5,383 nucleotides of DNA from Caldifarciminota bacterium (GTDB lineage: Bacteria > WOR-3 > Hydrothermia > WGAB01), in assembly GCA_015489295.1 (NCBI GenBank), contig WGAB01000203.1, positions 1 to 5,383 of the forward strand. Direction: 5' to 3'. The translations under genes were made by a program, and so were the position numbers. Below, piece by piece: positions 1 through 4,842 of the stretch (positions within the stretch are counted from its first letter, which is position 1; each line of letters opens with the position of its first letter). The notes beneath the pieces are model-generated. The model made no database searches, was not told the DNA's origin, and saw only the letters and a program-made list of their open reading frames with translations.

Positions 1-64
1 AGCTCAATGGCAGAGCGGCGGACTCATAATCCGTTGGTTGCAGGTTCGAGTCCTGCCGGGCCCA
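1..64 (+). tRNA. tRNA with CAT anticodon (elongator Met or Ile2), 5' end missing
   Basis: The 3' part of a tRNA is readable as a cloverleaf. The D stem is GCTC (2-5) with GAGC (13-16). The anticodon stem is 18-22 with 30-34, closed by one G-U pair, around a seven-base loop with CAT at 25-27. The variable loop is 35-39. The T arm is GCAGG (40-44), loop TTCGAGT, CCTGC (52-56). The 3' acceptor strand is 57-63 and A64 is the discriminator. The first acceptor strand lies before the window. The CCA end is not encoded, since T follows A64. The anticodon stem lacks the three consecutive G-C pairs of initiator tRNA, so this is an elongator tRNA-Met or a tRNA-Ile2 whose C34 is modified to lysidine. Those two cannot be separated safely without the missing acceptor strand. 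It lies 53 bases upstream of nuoA on the same strand. Confidence 0.93.
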
Positions 65-75
65 TTTTTTTATTT

Positions 76-112
76 CCCCCTTGTCCTGCAGTCCGCACCT
101 GAAACAAGGAGG
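76..112 (+). promoter_or_regulatory. Possible hairpin covering the nuoA ribosome binding site
   Basis: CCCCCTTGT (76-84) can pair with ACAAGGAGG (104-112). Six continuous pairs form (84-79 with 104-109), then an A-C mismatch, then two G-C pairs, around a 19-base loop. The right arm contains the whole nuoA Shine-Dalgarno, so the fold would hide it. A pyrimidine run opposite an SD can arise by chance, and the loop is large, so function is unproven. Confidence 0.3.
106..112 (+). promoter_or_regulatory. nuoA Shine-Dalgarno
   Basis: AAGGAGG, a near-perfect anti-16S match, sits five bases before the ATG at 118. It fixes that ATG as the nuoA start and is the strongest SD at the front of the operon. 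Confidence 0.85.
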
Positions 113-117
113 ATTTC

Positions 118-474
118 ATGGGAGCCTACCTGTCGCTCGCCGTTTTCGTTCTGGTCGCGGTGGTCATCGCACTGGTGACCATGGGGCTGGCCATCATCCT
201 GCGGAAAAAGGGCCGGCCCGAGGGGGAAAAGTACCAGAACTACGAATGCGGCGAGGTTCCCCAGGGCACGCCCTGGATCCGGTTCCATGCCGGATACTAT
301 CTCGTGGCGCTCATCTTCATTCTGTTTGATGTGGAGGCCCTGTTCCTGTTTCCCTGGGCCCTCACCCTGAAGCACCTTGGGATCCTCGCCTTTGTGGAAA
401 TGACGGTGTTCGTCGTGATCCTCCTGCTCGGCTGGCTGTACGCCTACAAAAAAGGAGCCATTGAATGGGTGTGA
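118..474 (+). CDS. nuoA: NADH-quinone oxidoreductase subunit A (complex I, ND3 homologue)
   Basis: NuoA is a small membrane subunit of complex I at the joint between the peripheral and membrane arms, next to NuoH and NuoJ. The 118-residue protein has the family's usual length and three membrane helices at about residues 5-29, 59-80 and 90-109. The YECGE motif (42-46) carries the conserved Cys44 in the loop between helices 1 and 2, the loop known in ND3 to sit by the quinone cavity. Helix 2 carries the signature [17 protein letters not shown] (60-76), with Asp71 and Glu73 at the conserved acidic positions of the E-channel region. The ATG is supported by an AAGGAGG five bases upstream. The gene is first in the operon, and its last ten bases overlap nuoB, suggesting translational coupling. 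Nothing is broken or unusual in it. Confidence 0.97.
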   Translation: MGAYLSLAVFVLVAVVIALVTMGLAIILRKKGRPEGEKYQNYECGEVPQGTPWIRFHAGYYLVALIFILFDVEALFLFPWALTLKHLGILAFVEMTVFVVILLLGWLYAYKKGAIEWV

Positions 475-989
475 CCCGCGAGAAGGTCAACTCTCCCCTG
501 GAAGACCTCTTTGATGTGGTGGAACGATGGCCCGGCGGCGGCCTGGTGATCGCGCCCCTGGAAAAACTCCTGGCCTGGGGCACCAAGTCCTCGCTCTGGC
601 CGCTGACCTTCGGGCTCGCCTGCTGCGCCATCGAGATGATGGCCACCTTCGCTTCCCGGTTTGACATGGACCGCTTCGGCGTCGTGATGATGCCCTCGCC
701 CCGCCGCGCCGACGTCATGATCATCGCCGGGACCGTCACCGTCAAAATGGCGCCCCGCATCCGCCGCCTGTACGAACAGATGCCCCATCCCAAGTACGTG
801 ATCGCCATGGGCTCCTGCGCCATCTCCGGCGACCATTACCGCCATGTGTACTCCGTGGTGCCCGGCGTAGACCGCGTGATCCCCGTGGATGTCTATGTGC
901 CCGGCTGCCCGCCCTCGCCCGAGGCCCTCATGGAAGGCATCATGGCCCTGCAAAGGAAGATCATGCAGGAAACGGAGCGGAAGAAATGA
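465..989 (+). CDS. nuoB: NADH-quinone oxidoreductase subunit B (cluster N2 subunit, PSST homologue)
   Basis: NuoB holds [4Fe-4S] cluster N2, the last cluster of complex I and the direct electron donor to quinone, and forms the quinone pocket with NuoD. The 174-residue protein has all four N2 ligands: the tandem Cys53-Cys54 in [11 protein letters not shown] (50-60), Cys118 in GSCAISG (116-122) and Cys148 in [11 protein letters not shown] (145-155). It is related to the [NiFe]-hydrogenase small subunit. An AAGGAG (452-457) inside nuoA lies seven bases before the ATG and supports this start. The gene overlaps nuoA by ten bases and shares ATGA with nuoC. Some motif residues differ from what I recall as common: CPPSPE rather than CPPRPE, MPSPR (76-80) where RASPR or RPSPR is usual, and SGDHYRH (121-127) after the third cysteine. 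The identity is certain; the effect of these changes is unknown. Confidence 0.98.
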   Translation: MGVTREKVNSPLEDLFDVVERWPGGGLVIAPLEKLLAWGTKSSLWPLTFGLACCAIEMMATFASRFDMDRFGVVMMPSPRRADVMIIAGTVTVKMAPRIRRLYEQMPHPKYVIAMGSCAISGDHYRHVYSVVPGVDRVIPVDVYVPGCPPSPEALMEGIMALQRKIMQETERKK

Positions 990-1411
990 GCCTGCCCCAG
1001 GACCTGATCCAGGCCTTCGGCGTGGAGGTGAACGAGCAGGGCATCCCCTATGTGCCCAAGGATCGGCTGCCCGACCTCGCCCGGGCCCTTAAGGAAAAGG
1101 GGTTCCGGTTCTTCGTGTTCGTCACGGCCGTGGATTACCGCGAGAACCTGGAACTCGTGTACCTGATCCGCAACCTGGACACCCTGGAGGAAGCCTTCTT
1201 CAAGGTGAAGATCCAGGACGGCGAAACCGTTCCCACCCTGAGCACCCTGTACGAAGGCGCCAACTGGCACGAACGCGAGGTGTACGACCTTTTCGGGGTA
1301 ACCTTTGAGGGCCATCCCGATCTCCGCCGGATCCTCTTGCCGGAGGACTGGGAGGGCCATCCGCTGCGCAAGGATTACCCCATGGACACCCCCCATCCCC
1401 CCTACAGGTGA
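986..1411 (+). CDS. nuoC: NADH-quinone oxidoreductase subunit C (30 kDa subunit)
   Basis: NuoC is a soluble, cofactor-free subunit of the connecting module that packs against NuoD and NuoI and helps anchor the iron-sulfur chain over the quinone site. The protein is 141 residues, at the short end for stand-alone NuoC. The family signature runs from Trp94 to Ile116: [12 protein letters not shown], then [10 protein letters not shown]. It is followed by [16 protein letters not shown] (117-132). The N-terminal half matches the family's alpha/beta domain, including FVTAVDY (45-51). The start overlaps the nuoB stop as ATGA, with only a weak purine-rich SD around 974-984, so translation probably depends on ribosomes finishing nuoB. 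It is not fused to NuoD as in E. coli, but nuoD begins in the same frame two codons after the stop position (TGA GCC ATG). Confidence 0.96.
   Translation: MSLPQDLIQAFGVEVNEQGIPYVPKDRLPDLARALKEKGFRFFVFVTAVDYRENLELVYLIRNLDTLEEAFFKVKIQDGETVPTLSTLYEGANWHEREVYDLFGVTFEGHPDLRRILLPEDWEGHPLRKDYPMDTPHPPYR
1406..1411 (+). promoter_or_regulatory. nuoD Shine-Dalgarno overlapping the nuoC stop codon
   Basis: AGGTGA, three bases before the nuoD ATG, contains the nuoC TGA stop (1409-1411). Spacing is short but workable. The double use of these bases supports coupled translation of nuoC and nuoD as separate proteins. Confidence 0.55.
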
Positions 1412-1414
1412 GCC

Positions 1415-2557
1415 ATGGCAACGAGAACCCTGGAATTTACCTTTGATGAGATGCGGGTGAACATGGGCCCCCAGCACCCCTCCACCCACGGGGTGTTTCG
1501 GGGCGTGCTCGTGCTGGAAGGCGAAGAGATCAAAGACCTGATCCCCCACATCGGATACCTGCACCGGGGTGTGGAAAAGCTCGCCGAGCACCTGAGCTAC
1601 GTGCAGGATGTGCCCATCATGGCCCGGAACGACTACCTGGGCCCGGTGCACAACGAACTGGTGGTGGCCCACGCCGTGGAGAAACTGGCCAACATCCAGG
1701 TGCCCGAACGCGCCCAGTACCTGCGGGTGATGGCCTCGGAACTGCACCGTATCGCCTCCCACCTGGTGTGGACCGGCACCTTCCTGCTGGACATGGGCGG
1801 CGCCCTGGGCGGCGGCAGCACCATGTTCCTGTATCTGTTCCAGGCCCGGGAGTCCATCATGGACCTTTACGAGGAATGGACCGGCGCCCGGTTCCATCCC
1901 AACCTGGTGCAGGTGGGCGGCGTGCGGTTCGACCTGCCGGCGGGCTTTGACCGCAAGGTGAAGGAGGCCCTCCAAACCGTCCGCAACACCGTCAATGAGG
2001 TCCGCGAGATGCTGGAGGGCAACCCGGTGTTTGAGCAGCGCACCCGGGGCGTGGGCGTGCTCTCTCCGGAGCTGGCCCAGTCCATCGGCTGCTCCGGCCC
2101 GGTGCTCCGGGGCTCCGGCGTGGCCTACGATGTGCGCAAGGCGTTCCCCTACGACGCCTACGACAAAATGGACTTTGAGATCGTGACGGCCACAGCCGGC
2201 GATGTCCGCGCACGCTACGAAGTACGGGTCAACGAGATCTTCCAGGCCGCCCATATCGTGGAGCAGGCCCTCGAGGGGCTGCCCGAGGGGCCCATCGGCG
2301 CCAAGCCGCCGGTGAAGGCCCCGGTGGCCATTAAAGCCCCCAAGGGGGAGGTGTACGCCCGGGTGGAATCGGCCCGCGGCGAACTCGGCGCCTACCTCGT
2401 GTCCGACGGCACCCACAAACCCTACCGGCTCAAGCTCCGCTCGCCCTCCTTTTCCAACCTGCAGGCGGTGCAACACCTGGTGCGGGGCCACAAGGTGGCC
2501 GATGTGGTGGTCATCCTGGGCTCCCTGGACCCTGTCTTCGGAGATGTAGACCGATGA
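1415..2557 (+). CDS. nuoD: NADH-quinone oxidoreductase subunit D (49 kDa subunit)
   Basis: NuoD forms most of the quinone-binding cavity with NuoB and is related to the [NiFe]-hydrogenase large subunit, without the metal site. The protein is 380 residues, close to full family length. GPQHPSTHG (18-26) carries His25, and NDYLGP (72-77) carries Tyr74. These match the quinone-headgroup pair His38/Tyr87 of Thermus Nqo4 with a constant offset of 13, and Asp126 in FLLDMG falls where Thermus Asp139 partners the histidine. The C terminus ends in GSLDPVFGDVDR (369-380), the family's conserved tail that reaches the N2 region. The ATG has an AGGTGA SD overlapping the nuoC stop. The gene ends in an ATGA overlap with nuoH. 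In many bacteria nuoE, nuoF and nuoG come next; here they do not. All key residues are present, so the quinone site looks functional. Confidence 0.98.
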   Translation: MATRTLEFTFDEMRVNMGPQHPSTHGVFRGVLVLEGEEIKDLIPHIGYLHRGVEKLAEHLSYVQDVPIMARNDYLGPVHNELVVAHAVEKLANIQVPERAQYLRVMASELHRIASHLVWTGTFLLDMGGALGGGSTMFLYLFQARESIMDLYEEWTGARFHPNLVQVGGVRFDLPAGFDRKVKEALQTVRNTVNEVREMLEGNPVFEQRTRGVGVLSPELAQSIGCSGPVLRGSGVAYDVRKAFPYDAYDKMDFEIVTATAGDVRARYEVRVNEIFQAAHIVEQALEGLPEGPIGAKPPVKAPVAIKAPKGEVYARVESARGELGAYLVSDGTHKPYRLKLRSPSFSNLQAVQHLVRGHKVADVVVILGSLDPVFGDVDR

Positions 2558-3513
2558 AGTGGCTCCTGGTTGCCTTCTGGAGTGTGGTGATTTTGAGCGT
2601 GGCGCTGCTGATCGCGGCCTACATGATCTGGTGGGAACGGAAGTTCGCCGGCCGCATGCAGCGCCGGATCGGCCCCTACTGGGTGGGCTATCCCCACGGC
2701 TGGCTCCAGTCCATCGCCGACGCCATCAAGATCCTACGCAAGGAAGACATCATCCCCAAGAACGCCGACAAATGGGTGTACAACGTGGCTCCCTTCCTCT
2801 TCATGCTGCCCCCCATGTTCCTGTTCGCCGTGTTCCCCTTCAGCAAAACCTGGGTGGTGGCCGACCTGAATGTGGGGCTCCTCTACGTGCTGGCAGTCTC
2901 CTCCCTGGGCGTCTTCGGCGTGATGATGGCCGGCTGGGGCAGCCACAACAAGTACGCCCTGCTCTCGGCCATGCGCTTCGTGTCGCAGATGATCTCCTAC
3001 GAGGTGCCCCTGGTGCTCTCGGCCCTGGTGCCCGTCGTCCTCACGGGCTCCATGAACCTGGGCGCCATCACCGAGGCCCAGAAGGGCCTGTGGTTCGCCC
3101 TCTGGCCCGTGGTGGGCTGGGTGGCCTTCGTGGTGTTCCTGCTGGCCACCCTGGCCGAGGGAAACCGCGCACCCTTTGACATTCCGGAGGCCGAATCCGA
3201 ATTGATCGGCGGCTTCGCCGTGGAATACTCCGGCTGGAAGTTCGCCATGTTCTATGTGGGCGAGTATGTGCACCTCTTGGCGGTGTCCATCCTCGCCTCC
3301 GTGCTCTTCCTCGGCGGCTGGCGCGGCCCGTTCCTGCCTCCCCTCCTCTGGCTCTTCATCAAAACCGTGTTCATGTACTCCGTGCTCCTCTGGATCCGGT
3401 GGTCCTTCGTCCGGCTCCGTGTGGACCAGCTCATGGTGTTCAACTGGAAAGTGCTGGTGCCCGTGAGCGTCGTCAACCTGCTGCTGGCCGCCCTCTGGGT
3501 GGTGCTCCGATAG
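2554..3513 (+). CDS. nuoH: NADH-quinone oxidoreductase subunit H (ND1 homologue)
   Basis: NuoH is the membrane subunit under NuoB and NuoD. It forms the entry to the quinone chamber and the start of the proton path (E-channel). The 319-residue protein is very hydrophobic, with helices starting at about residue 4 and ending at about 318, consistent with the eight of the family. Conserved parts include WWERK (26-30), RRIGP (37-41), the amphipathic QSIADAIKILRKED (52-65), AGWGSHNKYALLSAMR (126-141), SYEVPL with Glu150 (148-153), and AEGNRAPFDIPEAESELIGG (201-220), whose Glu212, Glu214 and Glu216 form the acidic loop by the quinone tunnel. LRVDQLM...NWK (288-299) is the usual last signature. The third residue of the AEGNR block is Gly where Thr is common. 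The gene shares ATGA with nuoD; a modest GGAG (2540-2543) lies ten bases before the start. Confidence 0.98.
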   Translation: MKWLLVAFWSVVILSVALLIAAYMIWWERKFAGRMQRRIGPYWVGYPHGWLQSIADAIKILRKEDIIPKNADKWVYNVAPFLFMLPPMFLFAVFPFSKTWVVADLNVGLLYVLAVSSLGVFGVMMAGWGSHNKYALLSAMRFVSQMISYEVPLVLSALVPVVLTGSMNLGAITEAQKGLWFALWPVVGWVAFVVFLLATLAEGNRAPFDIPEAESELIGGFAVEYSGWKFAMFYVGEYVHLLAVSILASVLFLGGWRGPFLPPLLWLFIKTVFMYSVLLWIRWSFVRLRVDQLMVFNWKVLVPVSVVNLLLAALWVVLR

Positions 3514-3517
3514 GAGG
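3511..3517 (+). promoter_or_regulatory. nuoI Shine-Dalgarno containing the nuoH stop codon
   Basis: TAGGAGG begins with the nuoH TAG stop and ends six bases before the nuoI ATG at 3524. The strong SD fixes the nuoI start and places it exactly where ribosomes leave nuoH, favouring reinitiation. Confidence 0.8.
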
Positions 3518-3523
3518 CCGACA

Positions 3524-4054
3524 ATGGGGATCGTCAAAGAAACCCTGGACAGCCTGGTCATCACTCTTAAAAACCTGGCCCGAAAGCCGGTGACCGTGCA
3601 GTACCCGCGGGAACGCCGCACCATGCCCGAGCGGTTCCGCGGGGTGTTCGCCCTGACCACCAACCCGGAAACGGGCGAGGAGAACTGCATCGGGTGCCGG
3701 CTGTGCCAGAACATCTGCCCGTCCCAGATCATCACGGTGATCCCGGAGAAACGCGAAAAGCGCTCCTACGCCAAGGACTTCACCCTGGACATGAACGCCT
3801 GCATCTTCTGCGGCCTCTGCGTACAGGTATGCCCCACCGACGCCATTGTGATGATCCGTGCCAACGACGAGGTGGGCTACTCCCGCGAAGACCTGTTCCT
3901 GACCAAGGAAAAACTCATGGCCAACGAGAAGAAGTACCAGGACCTCATCAGCCCCATGACCGGCTCGGCGTTGCGGAACATGCAGGCACCCCCTCGCCCG
4001 GCTCCCCGTCCCCGTCCGAAACCCCAGCCCAAGCCGGAGGAGAAAAAGGAATGA
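3524..4054 (+). CDS. nuoI: NADH-quinone oxidoreductase subunit I (2x[4Fe-4S], TYKY homologue)
   Basis: NuoI is an 8-iron ferredoxin-like subunit holding clusters N6a and N6b, which pass electrons to N2 in NuoB. The 176-residue protein has an N-terminal amphipathic anchor region (about 1-26) and then VTVQYPRERRTMPERFRG (23-40), the family's lead-in to the clusters. Two CxxCxxCxxxCP motifs follow: Cys55, 58, 61, 65 and Cys93, 96, 99, 103. All eight ligands are present. The stretch EVGYSREDLFLTKEKLMANE (116-135) is also typical of NuoI. The last 22 residues (155-176) are an unusual low-complexity tail of Pro, Arg and Lys ending in EEKKE. I do not recall this tail as part of the conserved family. 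The start has a strong SD that includes the nuoH stop, and the end overlaps nuoJ as ATGA. Confidence 0.98.
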   Translation: MGIVKETLDSLVITLKNLARKPVTVQYPRERRTMPERFRGVFALTTNPETGEENCIGCRLCQNICPSQIITVIPEKREKRSYAKDFTLDMNACIFCGLCVQVCPTDAIVMIRANDEVGYSREDLFLTKEKLMANEKKYQDLISPMTGSALRNMQAPPRPAPRPRPKPQPKPEEKKE

Positions 4055-4539
4055 ATGCCGTGCTTTTCTGGGTTCTGGCCGTGCCCCTGGTGCTCCTGGC
4101 CCTGGGGGTGGTGCTTTCCAAAAGCATCTTCCGCGCGGCGCTCTATCTCGCCGGCGCCCTGGTGATCACGGCCGTGATCTATCTGGTGATGCAGGCCGAG
4201 ATCCTGGCCTTCATGCAGATCCTGCTGTACGCCGGCGGCATCATCACCCTGCTCGCCTTCGCCATCATGCTCACCAAGGACATCGTGGCCCAGGAGATTC
4301 GGCTCGTGTCGCGCAACCTCTTCTGGGGCGGCCTCAGCGCCGTGGTGCTCTTCCTGGTGTTCCTCTACTTCCTGTACCAGAGCCAGCTGCCCATGACCCC
4401 CTCGCCCATGCCCGACAACATCAACCTCGGCATCGGCTTTGGCATCTTCCGCCAGTTCGTGCTGCCCTTTGAGGTGCTGTCGGTGCTGCTGCTGGCAGCC
4501 ATCATCGGGGCTATCGTGCTGGCCCGGAAGGAGGATTGA
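4051..4539 (+). CDS. nuoJ: NADH-quinone oxidoreductase subunit J (ND6 homologue)
   Basis: NuoJ is a membrane subunit beside NuoH, NuoA and NuoK. Its third helix carries the pi-bulge that changes shape during the complex I cycle. The 162-residue protein has five predicted helices at about 4-23, 28-47, 52-74, 91-109 and 136-157. The signature AEILAFMQILLYAGGIITLLAF (49-70) includes Glu50 and Tyr60, which correspond to conserved positions in E. coli NuoJ. The frame is open further upstream through nuoI, but the start is placed at the ATG of the ATGA overlap with nuoI. Residues from there (MNAVLFWVLAVPLVLL) begin helix 1 as in the family, and GGAGG (4036-4040) lies ten bases upstream. The longer reading would add a Pro/Arg-rich shadow of nuoI and is rejected. 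The C-terminal FRQFVLPFEVLSVLLLAAIIG (133-153) is typical. Confidence 0.97.
   Translation: MNAVLFWVLAVPLVLLALGVVLSKSIFRAALYLAGALVITAVIYLVMQAEILAFMQILLYAGGIITLLAFAIMLTKDIVAQEIRLVSRNLFWGGLSAVVLFLVFLYFLYQSQLPMTPSPMPDNINLGIGFGIFRQFVLPFEVLSVLLLAAIIGAIVLARKED
4528..4534 (+). promoter_or_regulatory. nuoK Shine-Dalgarno that decides its start
   Basis: AAGGAGG inside the end of nuoJ lies seven bases before ATG 4542, the ideal distance. The in-frame TTG at 4536, which would overlap the nuoJ stop, is only one base from this SD and therefore too close to use it. Confidence 0.8.
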
Positions 4540-4541
4540 CC

Positions 4542-4838
4542 ATGCTGACCTCGTACCTGGTGCTCGCCTTCCTCCTGTTTTCCATCGGGGCCTTCGGCGT
4601 GCTCACACGCCGGAACGCCATCGCCATCCTCATGGCCATCGAGCTCATGCTGAACGCCTCCAACATCGCCCTGGTCACCTTCTCCCGGCTTCACGGCAAC
4701 CTCGGCGGGCAACTGTTTGCCTTCTTCACCATCACCATCACCGTGGCCGAGGTGGCGGTGGGGCTCGCCATCGTGGTGCTCATTTACCGCCTCCGCAAAA
4801 CGGTCAACGCCGACGAAATGGACTTCTTAAAGGGGTAG
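4542..4838 (+). CDS. nuoK: NADH-quinone oxidoreductase subunit K (ND4L homologue)
   Basis: NuoK is a three-helix membrane subunit related to the MrpC antiporter subunit. It links the E-channel to the antiporter-like subunits. With the ATG start the protein is 98 residues, close to the 100 of E. coli. Helices lie at about 3-21, 26-47 and 58-83. Glu34 (in AIELMLNASN, 32-41) and Glu70 (in TVAEVAVGLAI, 67-77) match the essential E. coli Glu36 and Glu72 with a constant offset of two. An in-frame TTG two codons upstream is possible but has poor SD spacing. The gene follows nuoJ after two bases, and nuoL starts four bases after it. The short C-terminal tail KTVNADEMDFLKG (86-98) is cytoplasmic and fits the family. 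Nothing is abnormal. Confidence 0.97.
   Translation: MLTSYLVLAFLLFSIGAFGVLTRRNAIAILMAIELMLNASNIALVTFSRLHGNLGGQLFAFFTITITVAEVAVGLAIVVLIYRLRKTVNADEMDFLKG
4829..4835 (+). promoter_or_regulatory. nuoL Shine-Dalgarno
   Basis: AAAGGGG, inside the last codons of nuoK, lies seven bases before ATG 4843 and supports that start for nuoL. Confidence 0.6.
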
Positions 4839-4842
4839 AGCG

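Larger units (their letters stand above)
65..117 (+). other. Short tRNA-nuoA spacer / nuoA leader
   Basis: This 53-base spacer opens with seven T residues (65-71) straight after the tRNA discriminator base and ends with the nuoA Shine-Dalgarno. I see no convincing -35/-10 pair within it. TTGTCC at 81-86 resembles a -35 box but has no -10 box at the right distance. The T-tract is not preceded by a stand-alone GC hairpin other than the tRNA's own arms, so a classical intrinsic terminator is not clear. The operon promoter may therefore lie upstream of the tRNA, which would put the tRNA and nuo genes on one primary transcript, or it may be of a type I cannot recognise here. Confidence 0.5.

Noticed and set aside
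57..75. Intrinsic terminator after the tRNA (GGGCCC followed by T7).
   Set aside because: GGGCCC is a palindrome without a loop and belongs to the tRNA acceptor strand; no separate stem-loop directly precedes the T-tract.
81..109. Sigma-70 promoter in the tRNA-nuoA spacer using TTGTCC as -35.
   Set aside because: The matching -10 position reads ACAAGG, which is not a -10 box and is part of the SD region.
893..2491. Long minus-strand open frame of 532 codons opposite nuoB, nuoC and nuoD.
   Set aside because: It is antisense to certain genes and its product is rich in His, Gly, Gln and Val with no domain pattern. It arises from strong G/C third-position bias.
2734..3735. Minus-strand open frame of 333 codons opposite nuoH and nuoI.
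   Set aside because: Same His/Gly/Glu-rich shadow composition, and it crosses two confidently assigned genes.
3694..4050. Upstream extension of the nuoJ frame through nuoI.
   Set aside because: The extension is a shadow of the nuoI coding frame. The family start, helix 1 and SD all support ATG 4051.
4536..4541. TTG start for nuoK overlapping the nuoJ stop.
   Set aside because: The SD ends one base before it, while ATG 4542 has ideal seven-base spacing and gives the family's usual length.
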